A stretch of DNA of 64,000 nt, taken from contig QANT01003947.1 of the NCBI GenBank assembly GCA_003254885.1, positions 1-64,000 of the forward strand, given 5' to 3'. The position numbers and the translations under genes were made by a program. Shown one piece after another: positions 1 through 11,544 of this stretch. The notes below the pieces were generated by a model, which did not search any database, was not told where the DNA came from, and worked only from the letters and a program-made list of their open reading frames with translations. Numbering within the stretch: the first letter of the stretch is position 1; each line of letters begins with the position of its first letter. The DNA is from Purshia tridentata (taxonomy: Eukaryota; Streptophyta; Magnoliopsida; Rosales; Rosaceae).

Positions 1-1092
1 AAATTCTATGAAAATTATATAATATAACGATAGATTTATAAATGAGAAAGATTTATACATAATATCTTATTTTTTACACAAATTTTCAATAGGACTTATT
101 TTATGTCGCTTATTTTTTAAAATTTCATTAAAGAAACATCCTTAAAAAATAATAATAATAAATAATTATTTATCATATAAAATTAAATGGTTAACATTTT
201 TTTACTCTGTTGATAAATTTTTACTAACTTGCATGTATCGTCCAATGTGCTACATACACCGCTAGAATATGAATTATAATATAAGCCAAAAGCGGGGGAC
301 CCCCATTAACTTTTGCCTTTTTAGTGACGATGGGGACCCAGGGTTTGCCAAAGAGTAAAGAGTTAAAGATTCATCATTATCAAAATCACAATGGAGCTGT
401 CCACATCACACACAGTCAACAAATCATTGTATACCCTCCGAAATCATAACCACACCATACACAAACTCACCCAACCTTTTGAGGTGTCAAATGGTCGGAA
501 CGGGCACGAGTACCAACCATAACATGACATGATTAAAATTGGCATGACCACAAGTGAAATACTAAAATAGAGTCAACAGACCAAACTGATATATGCACGA
601 TGCAAGTAAAATGGGCTAAGAGACCGACTTTTTCAAACCATCAACGGCATGGCAAGAGCACTGCAGAAATAAATCAAGCACAACAGGTCAAAAGTAGAAG
701 AATTAAATTATACATGTAAAAAAATTAAAGGATAAATAGATAAATAAACAGATAATTTAGTTTACTATTCCCCATAGGCCATCTTCATATTCCTATATTT
801 TAAAACACTGCTTCTTGTATCAGGAATTCAGGATAAGGCTTTGCCTCCATTTATTCTCTTTTTTTCTTTCTTGTTATCCCTTTGCTTATTATATTCATAA
901 TTTAGTACAGATAAAGCTCTTTGTGGAGACTACATCTATATGAAAATGGCGAAAATATCACCACCCCATGTGCTCTTCTTCACCAGCTATTAATACCCCA
1001 CCTCGGTCATTTTTCTTCTCTCTGCTTTCTTTTCAATCCAAATTCAGTAATTCATTGTATTTCTCTCCAATCTCTCAACTTGGAAACGAACC
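1..1092. other. intergenic, upstream of the OXS3-like gene
   Basis: AT-rich DNA with no supportable ORF. The last ~150 bases run into the 5' leader of the gene that starts at 1093. A pyrimidine-rich stretch lies around 855-890. I see no repeat with clear ends. Confidence 0.5.
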
Positions 1093-3103
1093 ATGTCTAT
1101 TGCTTTGGACAGTAATGGTAATAGTGGCAATAATATGATCCGACGATCGAGGTTCATCCATGGCATGCCCTGTATCTCGATCTACGACGAGTCGTCGGAG
1201 GGCAAAGGCTTTGCTCAAGATCGTCGTTTAGAGCACGATTTGGACTCTTGTAGCTCGTCTTCTGTTGGTAGGGACAGTGACTTGTCTGATGGGTCATCGG
1301 AGGGCGACGACTCTGGTGAGACTGAGGTTCAGAGCTCGTATAAAGGACCTTTGGACACCATGGACCAGCTTCAGGAGGTTTTGCCTGTCAAGTAAGTTAA
1401 TGGGTACCTTGTACATTTTTGGGTTTTTATTTAATTTTGATTTTAATTGGTTGGTGTTGTGGTTTTATTGAGTTAGCGAATTGGGTTTTGGTTATTTGGG
1501 TGAAAGTTTGATCCTTGATTGGTGCTGAGCATATTACTGGTTTTTATTGAATAAATTGGGTTAAAGAATTATTAGGATGTAGGTTTTTCGTTTAAGAATG
1601 ATTCAATAATATACAGAACCCCCAAAAAATGAAGAATTAGAAACCGGCTAATATGTCTGAGGCTTTTGTATTAAATAATAAGAATAAAAGCTCACAAGTT
1701 TCTCATAAATTTGCATTTTGCTGGATGCTTTGTTTGGCTTTCGTGAAACTATAGGAAATGAAAAGAGCTTAAATGTTTGAGCTTTGTGGATGATGTTTGT
1801 TGTTTTTTCTGTCCAAGTTTCATTTGCATTTTTGTATTTGTTTCTCTATTATCACTTCATTGTTCTCGTGTTTTTGGTCTTTACGTTCCTCCAAAGATGA
1901 AACATGTTCAAATTTTACCTTTTAGAGTCTTATCAGCAACCAGAGCATAGAGCAAAACTTTGAGGGTGTCCAAGTATGAAGGCGATGCAATCATTAACAT
2001 AGTTGGTTTGTTCTTAGACTTTTTTGTCTTGTAGGCTTCTATGTCATCTTTTGGATATTCTTGAAATTTATTGACATGGAAGGCTGAAATCAATGTTCAA
2101 CTATCAATATCTTTCATCCTTTTTGGTGAAAAATAGGAAAAATGAGTTCTAGACACTTAAATGTGTTAAAAATTTGATAAATTCAAGTTTTCAACTTCTC
2201 TAAATTGGGACCTTTAAACTAAAAATGAATGAATTAGGTTGAACAGGAGAAGGAGGGAGGGTTTGATTGTTGAAAAAAAATTGCTTAAAAGTTGAAAGCA
2301 ATGCTGAAAAGGTTTGAAGGGGAAGCCAGTCCATGCTTGTTCTGTCTTTTGTGCAAGTTTTTATGACTTGTTTCCTTATTTTGTGTCATGAATGAATAAG
2401 AGTTCGTTTGTGTGACAGTAATTGGCTGCTATTGTTTGAGATCTTTTCTTGGAGGTGAGGATTTTAACATGATTTAGATGAATCTTTATGATCAATAAAT
2501 GCAAGCTACAAGCTTGAGAAACATATTTACAATTATTATCCGACAAGACAAATTATGCTGTCTATTTCATGTATTTGATATCTTATATGTTATCTGTCTC
2601 ATTTCAGGAGAGGCATATCTATGTTTTATAGTGGTAAATCAAAGTCCTTCACGAGCCTAGCAGATGCCTCATCTGTTTCTTCTGTTAAAGACATTGCAAA
2701 GCCAGAAAATGCTTATACCAAGAAGCGCAAGAATCTGTTAATCCATAATAATTTCCGGGATAGGAATTGCAACTCTATGAAGAATAATGGTGGTGTGATA
2801 AAGAGACCAACTAACTCTGGTCGAGGCACATTTCTTCCTGGGGGGACTTTGAGCAGCTCTAATAGCTATACTAATGGAGAGTACTCCAACTCAATTTCAC
2901 CACCACCTTCTTCGTGTCTTCCACCTCTACATCCACATGGTAAAAGATCACCTGATAATGGATCACTGCCGCCACCTCCTCCTCGACGGAATTCTCCTTG
3001 GAGGTCATTTTCTCTGTCTGATCTACAATGTGCTGCGGCAGAAACACCTAACATCACTGGCTTTACAGTTTGTAGTGGAAACATGGACGACAACCTACAT
3101 TGA
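1093..3103 (+). CDS. OXIDATIVE STRESS 3-like (OXS3 family) protein
   Basis: Two exons, 1093-1391 and 2608-3103, give 264 residues. The donor is AA|GTAAGT and the acceptor TTTCAG|G; the join restores Lys-Arg in a block that is continuous in the family. The family signature spans the splice: GPLDTMDQLQEVLPVKRG, then FYSGKSKSFTSLAD, at about residues 84-117. The N-terminus is acidic and Ser-rich (repeated SS, SD and DDS around residues 48-78), and the C-terminal part has proline runs (PPPSS, PPPPPRRNSPW). OXS3-type proteins are small, mostly disordered nuclear proteins linked to heavy-metal and oxidative stress tolerance and to chromatin; that role is family knowledge, not visible here. The start is the first ATG of the open frame, after a leader rich in TCTC. 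The name rests on the conserved core only. Confidence 0.85.
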
Positions 3104-5212
3104 CATTTTTTGCTTTATATATGTTCCATTTTCACAATTCTGGAAGAATATTGGTGGTGTCGAAGTTCCAGTCACATGAGCTTTTCCACTGTACTAGTAG
3201 CATCTGCATACCATGTCCGGGCATCTTGAATTGTGTTTCCCACATATAGGCTTAAGTCGTTATGTGATGGCTAGAATGTCTCATTGTATCATACAAGTAT
3301 CAAATTTATGTTTCTTGTTCCAAATTTGGGAATATTATGTTGCTCATCTTTTACTAAACACATATATATAAACATCATTAGAGATTCAGGTGGACTCATC
3401 AAATTTTTATGGAAGTTATTAAACTCTCAAGCACCATTTATAAACTACAGATTGACATTTATGTGAATTTTTATAAAGCTAGTGGAGTATCATCTATAGA
3501 TAATTACATGGTGGACTATAACTACATTTACAACTTCAGCTCGAAAGAACTCGAAACTATGTTTTAGTATTTGGGTCTTTTAAGTTTGCAATTGATTTTT
3601 AATTAATTCTGCTTTTCGAAGAAAACTGAAAATGAAGAAAACCAAGTATTTGCAAAGTGTTACAACTTACAAGTTACAACTACCTGCCTGCCGTGTTGGG
3701 CTGTATTGGATTCAATTGTATTATATTATTTGCGGTTTTAGACTTTCTTAGTACGACTTATATCATATAATTACTTAGTTACATAACAATTTTTATTCTA
3801 TAAATACAATTGGATATTTTTTCAATGTTGGTACCTGAACTTTGGTTCTTGTCCTAATTAGGAACTCAACTTATTATTTGTCCTAATTTTGTATCTAAAT
3901 TAATTTGTATTTGTCTCAATTTGCCGTATATAATGTGCATTTTTTTAAAATAATACTAACAAAAGACATAAAAATTAGGTGCATTTTAGGCAACACGATC
4001 GTGGATAGACTAAATTTCATGACCAAATTTTGTTAGCATTATTTACATAAGTTACATTATATATCAATTTAAGAAAAATAAAGTTTGGGTATAAAATTAG
4101 ATCAAATAATACTAAGTAATGGGACAAAGGCTAATTTTGTACAACCGACAATATCGAATAATCCAGCCAAAGAAATAGGAATAACGATATGGCTAGTCTA
4201 GTATTGTACGGTTGATACGGCTAGTCCAATCCTATACGACGTAACGGCACACATCACGTACTAGTATAATTAATCCATTTCTACCGAATTAAGCTTAATT
4301 CGATTTGTTTTAAAAAAAATTCACTAAGTATTAAAAATTCAAATTACATTACATGTGTATATATAATAATTAAGTTATATTTTATATAAAATTGAATCGG
4401 AAATACTAAAATCTATATTTGTTTCGTTAACTTAATAAGTTACTTGTTTTTGGACCGTAACATCGAATTGAATTACCAAAATCATTTCTTATTAATTACA
4501 TTGGATTCTGGTTAGATCTCCATTTGTTTGTATAAATCCTTTTAAGTTCATCTTTTGTTTGGGGTGCTCTCACCCCACTGCACCGAAAAAGAGGAAAAAA
4601 GAAAAGGATGGAGTAATGAACCATTAGCGGATTGGCCTAGAAGGTGATAAAGTTGCAAGTTTGCAACTGACCGTCTGAGAGTCTCCCATTTGTAAGATTT
4701 TGTCAGAGCGCCAAACCATGCAATTCTCAGAACGGGAAAAAAGTCTTAATGGCACCAGCAATAGTTGCCAAACAATTGTTCTAAAACGCATTAATTGTGT
4801 GTTGCAGTTCATGATTTTTGGCTTAAAGTGATATCCAAACCCACAAAACCCTCCAAAAAAGATAAACAAAGTGATAAGACCAACCATTATGAGAGCAGCT
4901 CAGCATCAGTTTCTGCATGCTTTCTTGACTAGCTGTGCCTTTAAATATCGCCTAGGAGTCCAGCACCAAACTCATGTTTTGTGCTTCTTCTGTCAGGGCA
5001 TCTTAGACCTTGGTCAATCACATTATCCTGAGCACAACAGCTAGCTACCTACTCCAAGAAAAACTTCAGGTTTGTTTGTGCAAACCCACTTTGATTTTGA
5101 TGTTCATATTTCGATCTGTTTTCTCAATTCTTTGCTTTCATTTTATTGATTATGATAATTTTGATATCTGGGTTTTGATGGTAACAAAATTTTGAGAGCA
5201 GGAACACACATT
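3104..5212. other. intergenic with a probable 5' UTR exon of the next gene
   Basis: AT-rich sequence with no supportable gene. At 5060-5075 a donor (TTCAG|GTTTGT) and at 5195-5201 an acceptor (GAGAGCAG|G) suggest that the RRM-like gene has a short untranslated first exon and a ~130 bp leader intron. A minus-strand ORF at 4624-4887 has no recognisable features and was not called. The stretch 3690-4260 looks repeat-derived by composition, but I could not find matching ends. Confidence 0.4.
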
Positions 5213-6151
5213 ATGGCTTCAAACGGCTTATCTACTTATGTCTCACAAGAGCAATTCAGGCTGTTTCACTCCATCGACCGAATGCTCTACACCATTCTGG
5301 TCATCTTTCTCTGCCGTGAACCTGTGGAGTCTTTGCAAGTTATGGCCCTGTGGCTCTGGCTGGAGAGAATGGGGTTTTACCATGCTGTGACGAAGATACT
5401 TGCTTTGCCTTGTACCTTAATCAACGAACTTGCGGACGAGACTGTCACATGCCTCAACATCATCATCAGTGGCATCCTGGACGAGAGTCTAGACATCTCT
5501 CTCGTTCAGACCTTCATACATAAAGACATCTCCATCCAATACTTCCATGAAAATCGTCTGGATGCTGCTAGCGGGATCGCCAGCGCAGCCAGCGATGCCT
5601 GCCTCAGGGCCTTGGGAGACATCATGCAGGAGGCCATGGAGAGAAATGCTGCTCAAACCTTATCATCATCATCATCAGCATCATCTTCAACTCACCAACC
5701 TCCGCTGCTGAATTACCCTGCAGGACTAAACAGTCCAACTCGCGTGGGAGCAATTGGAGGAGGTCGTGACAACAACAACAACAACGAACTTCAGCAACAA
5801 CAACAACAGCCACCACCTGACAGGACCCTTTTTGTGACATTCTCAAGGGGGTACCCAGTACATGACTATGAATTGAGGAACTTCTTCACTAACATTTATG
5901 GGGATTGTATTGAGTCTATGCAGATGCAGGAAGTGCAGCCTCCTGAACAACCTCTGTTTGCTCGTGTTGTTTTCTATTCTGCAGCATATGTTGAATCCAT
6001 TCTCGACGGTACGAGTAAAGCCAAATTTACAATCAGAGGAAAGCATGCATGGGCAAGAAAATTCGTGCCTAGACGCACTCGGTCTCTGCTTCCACCACTC
6101 CTGTTGCAACCTGTTGCCCCTTCTGGTCAAATTTATTATGTAGAGACTTAG
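5213..6151 (+). CDS. plant RRM-like (alpha-beta plait) protein
   Basis: Intronless coding region of 312 residues from ATG 5213, which directly follows a likely leader-intron acceptor; the in-frame codons upstream lack an ATG. Residues ~1-145 are a helical, Leu/Ile-rich domain (FRLFHSIDRMLY, LQVMALWLWLERMGFYHA, ACLRALGDIMQEAMER). A low-complexity linker follows, with a Ser run and Asn/Gln runs encoded by TCA and CAA repeats. The C-terminal ~90 residues match an RRM-like fold: a first strand RTLFVTFSRGYPV, a helix with ELRNFFTNIYG, a strand with FARVVFYS, and a last strand region RGKHAWARKF. I know this arrangement from uncharacterised plant proteins; RNA binding is inferred from the fold. The canonical RNP1 aromatic pattern is weak, so binding may be lost or altered. 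Confidence 0.75.
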   Translation: MASNGLSTYVSQEQFRLFHSIDRMLYTILVIFLCREPVESLQVMALWLWLERMGFYHAVTKILALPCTLINELADETVTCLNIIISGILDESLDISLVQTFIHKDISIQYFHENRLDAASGIASAASDACLRALGDIMQEAMERNAAQTLSSSSSASSSTHQPPLLNYPAGLNSPTRVGAIGGGRDNNNNNELQQQQQQPPPDRTLFVTFSRGYPVHDYELRNFFTNIYGDCIESMQMQEVQPPEQPLFARVVFYSAAYVESILDGTSKAKFTIRGKHAWARKFVPRRTRSLLPPLLLQPVAPSGQIYYVET

Positions 6152-7573
6152 AGTGGTGACTTTTGTATGGTGTAGCTAGTTATGTTAAGATAAATGGGAT
6201 TTAGATCAATAGTCTCTTTTGGTGTTAATTTTAGAGCAAATGTTGTTAAACTCTTATTACCAACAAGTAATGAAATTGTTAAGTTTTATTGTGCTCATTA
6301 TAGGTTTACGGGGACAGATATGGGTTTACAGTGCCATCATAATCATCATTAATTACTCTAAACATGCAAATCATAAAGGTTACGGGAGTACAAATCTAGT
6401 TCAATTAAAATTACGAGAGTGAAAATATCCTTAACTAATTAGATGATGACACAAATGAGAAAGTGTAGCATTAATTTTTATTTGTTTACGAAGAGTGCAG
6501 TACGTTACGTGTATGTTTAGTTAAAATTATGAGAGTACAAATCAATATATGTCACGTGTTTAGGTAAAATAACCAGAGCATAAATGTCCTTAATTAACTA
6601 ATTAGATGATGTCACGAACAAGATACTGTAGCATTTAATTGTAGTAGGTTTACGACACTATTATGGTTTATTAGGAGTTCAAATGAATACGTTACGTGTT
6701 TTGTTAAGATCATAGATGCCACATATTTAGGTACAATTACAAGAGCTAGCATAGATGCCCTTAACTAATTAGATGACATCATAACAAGATAGTGTAGCAT
6801 TAATCGTTCCAGTTTACATACGAGCCACTATAATCATCATTAGATCAAATATGTGACGTACGTGTTTAGTTAAAAACATAAAAGTGCAGATTAATATCAC
6901 GTGTTCAAAATGGCAAGAGCGTAAATGCTCTTAACCAATAAGATGATGTCACACACAAGACAACGCAACATTATCATTGTAGGTTTGTGGCGTCGCCTTG
7001 ATAATTATCATTCTTGGCAAACCTAAATTATCATTGTAGGTTCTAAATTGTTTTCTTTATTTTTCGGCTTTTACTCAAAAATTCATAAATTAACTTTCTT
7101 CATTAAAGCTCTTCAATTTAGAATTATTTTCAGTTTTATTGGTAAGAATTCCAAGTATTAAATCAATCTATGTGGATCGATATTTGTGCTTAATTAACTT
7201 TACTATCTTCTGATTCATATATTTACGGGCATTAAAATTTGAGATAAATTGACTAACCTTAATTTCGCAACAGGTCAGCATTACAGTTCTCACTTCTGGA
7301 CCCAATATTGCGGAAGCCTTGGAGAGCTATTTTCAACGCCAACCCAAATGGACCAAGCTTCCTTTAACCTTCCTTTGCTAATCTTTCGGACCATGGCTCA
7401 TGGCCGATGGGTTTAGCCCCAATCTTACTAAGAGGACTTCCCAGTATTGAACAAAAAGTTAAAGGATATATCAGTAATATCCGCATTTCATCCAATCCCT
7501 CCCAAGTCCCAACTCCCAACTGAACTCTCCAGAGCCTCGTCCGTACAGTTTACGGTTGTTGATTGTTCCGAAA
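6152..7573. other. intergenic, largely a degenerate tandem repeat
   Basis: After the 3' end of the RRM-like gene, about 700 bases are taken up by a degenerate ~165 bp tandem repeat (separate entry). The last ~300 bases are the promoter and leader of the gene that starts at 7574. No ORF here is supportable. Confidence 0.5.
6300..7000. repeat. degenerate tandem repeat, about four copies of ~165 bp
   Basis: The same block recurs at about 6425, 6584, 6755 and 6925, spacings of 159, 171 and 170 bases. Each block reads like CCTTAACTAATTAGATGATG followed ~20 bases on by GTGTAGCATTAAT. Between blocks the units share GTTTAC, ACGTTACGTGT or TCACGTGTTTAG, and AGTGCA or AGTTCAAAT. The copies differ by many substitutions and small indels, so the array is old. 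Several copies contain ACGT cores (CACGTG, TACGTG), which are bZIP/bHLH-type sites in plants; whether they act is unknown. Confidence 0.7.
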
Positions 7574-10062
7574 ATGGATTGGGGTTCGAATCCGACGAAT
7601 GGTGAAGAACCCACTTCGTGGGATGAGCTTTACAGTATTAATCTGTTTCCATCAGAGTTTTTTCTCAAGTTCCGGAAAGAAGTACAGGGTTTAAGGGTTG
7701 GTCTCAATTTGGAGGTATATTTAGCTATCTCTCCTTAACGTTTTTGAACTGTTATGTTATGTGCCCAGTTGATTTTATGATAAGCCAATGCCCAATTCTC
7801 TGTTTGATATGTTAAATGTAAAGATTACTTTGATGGGTTACTTCATCCAAGTCATGGGTTAAGTTTTTTCTGCACCAGTTAGGCAATCCTGTCCCCTGTC
7901 TGTGAAGAATGGTGTTCGGATTAAGTTATGTTTGGAGTGTGATAGGTTTGTTATGATGTTTTTTTGGTATTTTGTAAACAATCGATGACAACATGCTAAT
8001 CAAGATGTGAACAGTACACACGGTGAGACAGAAGACTTGTAAACATTTCTGGTGCCTGTTACACAGTTTTGGTGTGGGATAGTGAAACTGTGTAAACACA
8101 GGCTACCTTGTTTGTGACCTAGTATGAAGAATAATCTATTATGGGAATCTCGCTTGATTTAGTATTATGTCTGATGTCTGATGTCTGATGACTGATGTTG
8201 TGATACACATCTTATGTTGATCACACATGTCTAAGAGAGGGTGCTTCACACTTTTTTAAGTGTCTATGATATGGAAAAAGAAGAGAGGGTGCTTCACACT
8301 GATGATAAGATTGTGTTTTTTGTTGGCCACAATGAATGTTTGGCTTGTAGATTGGTTTTCTCCTGTCCTAGTTTGTGGTTTCTTCTTCTTTTTTCATTTC
8401 CCCCCTTTTGTCTTGAGGTTTTAATAATGGATTTCTATGCACTTAAGAAATATACTTGATAACATCTTAAAACTTTTCTTACATTTTTTATTATAAGCTG
8501 CAATGTATTATAGTATTTTCATCTTCAACTTTTAACCCATACTGAGTGCTGTTCAAAATCTGATTTATTGATATTGTCGTTGTGGTTCAGTTCTATAATG
8601 CTCCATGCAATGAATTTATATCAAAGCTTGTATTGAAGCCCTTAGCTCCTGAACAGTGGTGGAAGTTCATCTATGAGCCTATCCATCAGGATGTCCGTAT
8701 TCTTTCGAAAAAGATTCCTCTAAGTAGATATTTAAATCTCCAGGTTTGATGCTTTCAATCTGATCCTTTATTCAGTTCCTGCACCACCAAAGTATATTCC
8801 GGATCCTTCGCATGCACACTTGACTTAATGTACCAGCCTTGATAGGAGTTGATAATTCTTTAGCTTACAGTAATCATATAGTCTGCATGCAGATACAGTT
8901 TCCTGGACTGATGTTCAAATATTGTTGTAATCACACTACAAACTGTTGGAAAAAGCAGGTTGGCATAGGCCATAATTTTCAAATGAATGCAACTGGGTGG
9001 AAATGGAAGGTTACTACATCTTTTGGTGGAGATGGTATATCTCGGATCCGGAATAAGACATCAGTTGGTGTGTGTCCTGGTGTGGATTTGCGCTTTGGGT
9101 GGAGGGCTGATTATGTCATTCCAGAAATTACCGGGCAAGTTGCCTAGTCTTGTTTCCTATAACTCAAATTCAAAGTATTTTCTTATTTAATTATTTTTCA
9201 ATATATCATTATTAGCGTCTCATTTTTTAGTAAGGTATTTAATGCGAACAATAATTTGTTGATTAAAATGAAATTACAATCAAGAATTACAGAGGGCAAT
9301 ATGTCCACTATATATCAAATCTAGATGCTAGAAATCATGAAGTAAAACTATAGCTTTTTTTTTATTCAGGTTTTTATTGTCTTTTATTGGTAAATATATA
9401 TCTTATTGTTTCTTAGAATTACATGTACTGTTGTCCTTGATTCTGTTCAACTATTTATTTGGTCGTGATTAATTATGGTTCATGGTTGAAACCTTTAATT
9501 GATTAGGGCTCTGGGTACTGGCGAACCATTGTTCAACATGAACTCGGGAAAATTGCAAGCATCACTAGACAGAGTCGAGGGCATTATAACCAGTACTGAT
9601 ACATATGATTTAAACACGTATAAAGACCAGGTATAACTTTTGTTGACTTGAGAACTTAAAAGATGATTGCTGAAATTTCATCTGTATGTAGGAGATGAGG
9701 TGTACATGAAAAATCACTTTGAAAATATAGTCATGCATATCATGGGCATTATAGGGTCTAAGGACATGCTAATCCGAATGAATTATTCTTGTTTTGCTAT
9801 AAGTCTGTTTTTAAGATGACAAATTATCACCTGATTCCATGTGTGTTGAATTTGAGAACTCGCCCTTTTGTGGTTCAATCTTTTCAGAATCTCTAATATT
9901 TTATTTAAAGGTGTACCATATGGTTACGAATAAGATGGGTTTGGAATTAATCTGTTACAAAATAACTTCCATAGTTCTTCCTTTTTGTTATTTCTTTTGG
10001 TCTGAATAACTTCCGCCAGTTATGTTTGAATTTTTCTGTAGCAGGATGTAGCAGAGGATTGA
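7574..10062 (+). CDS. conserved plant protein of unknown function (beta-rich)
   Basis: Five exons keep one frame: 7574-7714, 8591-8743, 8959-9134, 9507-9630 and 10045-10062, giving 203 residues. Intron 3 has a GC donor (ACCGG|GCAAGT) and a normal TTAG acceptor, and joins EITG to ALGTGEPLFN. The last intron ends in TAGCAG, so either AG can be used, with a gain or loss of one Gln before DVAED-stop. Start choice: ATG 7574 (MDWGSNPTNGEEP) is the first ATG in the frame. Visible blocks are WDELYSINLFPSEFFLKFRK, EFYNAPCNEF, LKPLAPEQWWKFIYEP, VGIGHNFQMNATGWKWKV and GVDLRFGWRADYVIPEI. The alternating polar/aromatic strands suggest a beta-barrel or beta-sandwich; this is inference. I do not recognise the family by name and give no function. 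Confidence 0.7.
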
Positions 10063-10911
10063 AAGGGATGTAACTACTTATCGAAGTGCTTAGCATTCCT
10101 TAAACTGGAGGACTTCAATCATGGCGCAATGGGCTTGTTAAAGTTTTATCAGGCAATTCGTCATTCAATATTGGGAGTATATGTCAATGGATGAAGATAC
10201 TGCAGATTACACAATTGTACATGCTGTTATTTCCTTGAGCTTAGTGTGCAATGTGCGTGCACGTCGTTGACTCCATCAAATGATGGTTTATCTACTTTTG
10301 TTGCTCAGCATCATGTAATTGACATTTAAATTTTAAGCGGATACATTTTCACCTGGTCCTCTAGCTTCTTGATGGGTGCTTTCAGCCATGGTTTTTATCA
10401 TCCTCCATATGAAATGAAATTGTGTTTTTTTGGTAGTTCTCTAGATGAGCATATATGTACGCAAAGGACATGACCTCAAATAGGGTGACACTATTGGTGG
10501 GTGAGTTGAGTGATATGCTTTGTTTTGAAAATTTTATAAATTGAGAAAAGCAGGTGGGTAGGGTGAGCATTTTGGTGGGAGCTAAATGCTGATAGCATAG
10601 AAAAATCAAAAATATTGAGGGTTTTGGTTTCCTTTTTTTAATTTTTTTTCCTACTCTGTGCTCCAACAGGACAATCAAACGGCTGAAATTAATTGGTGAT
10701 CATTACTGTAGGTCTTATAGTTCAAAACCCTGAGGAGGGAATATAACGACATTCAAGAACAAAAGTGGGTCATTTATCCCAAGCCTAGCCGTTGTAGGCT
10801 CAACGGCCAAATCCCATTGCCACCAGCTATATAAATTCACAATTTTCTCCACCCCACCTGCAAAGCAAACCCATCTTTGATTCTGAAGCAATTAAAACCT
10901 CGAACCCAGAA
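10063..10911. other. intergenic
   Basis: The 3' region of the preceding gene and the promoter of the membrane protein gene. A poly-T tract lies near 10635-10650. The weak minus-strand ORF at 10382-10678 has no features of a real protein. Confidence 0.45.
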
Positions 10912-11544
10912 ATGGCTGCCTCCAAATCCAATCTCAGGAGCTCTTGTTCCTTCCCAAATCTCCTCCTCTCATGTTTGAATTTCATTCTCTTCATACTCTC
11001 TGTCACCTCTCTAGTTCCCACTGTCCTCCTCAGAATGCCCCCAACTTCAATGGGTATGGCATTTCTAATGATTTCTGGCATCTCAATTCTCTCATCCTTT
11101 GTGGGTTTCTACTCTCAGCTCACCCACCTCTGCTTCATAACCCATGTTTCTCTTCTCCTAGCCTCCTTGGTGGGACAGTTGCTTGGCATATTGGCCTTGT
11201 TTACCAGAGAGCACTCTACCCTTTCGTTGCTCAAGTCTCCCCGGGACCCGAGAGAGGCCAAGCTTTTGGTGAGGTTGGAATGTGGGGCTTTGATGGCAAT
11301 GTTGATGATGCAGATGATGGTGTTGGTGTTGAGCTGTGTGGTGCAGAGCTGCTGGGTGAGAGATTATGAGGGATTGGAAGCTGAGAGAGAGGCCATGACA
11401 AAGAAGAGGAGTAGGAGGATTGCTAAGGTTCAAGAGGAGTCCATGGCAAATGCTGCAAAAATGGCAGAGGTCAAGGCCAAGGAGTTGGATGAGAAGATGA
11501 AGAACAAGTATGGGCAGGGGGTGAAGACTGAGTTTGAAGGCTAG
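10912..11544 (+). CDS. four-helix membrane protein with coiled-coil tail
   Basis: Intronless, 210 residues. Hydrophobic segments lie at about residues 17-40, 45-66, 71-95 and 122-147, with a short hydrophilic loop (residues ~96-121, REHSTLSLLKSPRDPREAK) before the last one. The C-terminal ~60 residues are strongly charged and helical (GLEAEREAMTKKRSRR, AKVKAKELDEKMKNKYG-like), suggesting a cytosolic coiled coil. The layout resembles tetraspanin-like plant proteins, but the usual Cys-rich large loop is missing. The start ATG lies in GCTGCCTCC context, and the overlapping ORFs in other frames are shadows. Plant homologues of this type are generally unannotated, so I assign no function. Membrane location is supported by the sequence; which membrane is not known. 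Confidence 0.75.
   Translation: MAASKSNLRSSCSFPNLLLSCLNFILFILSVTSLVPTVLLRMPPTSMGMAFLMISGISILSSFVGFYSQLTHLCFITHVSLLLASLVGQLLGILALFTREHSTLSLLKSPRDPREAKLLVRLECGALMAMLMMQMMVLVLSCVVQSCWVRDYEGLEAEREAMTKKRSRRIAKVQEESMANAAKMAEVKAKELDEKMKNKYGQGVKTEFEG

Noticed and set aside
4624-4887. 87-residue minus-strand ORF before the RRM-like gene
   Set aside because: No recognisable domain, and the start is in promoter-type DNA of the next gene.
7580-7600. GGTTCGAATCC, an exact tRNA B-box, suggesting a tRNA gene
   Set aside because: It lies inside the first coding exon of the unknown conserved gene; no acceptor stem, A-box or cloverleaf can be formed around it.
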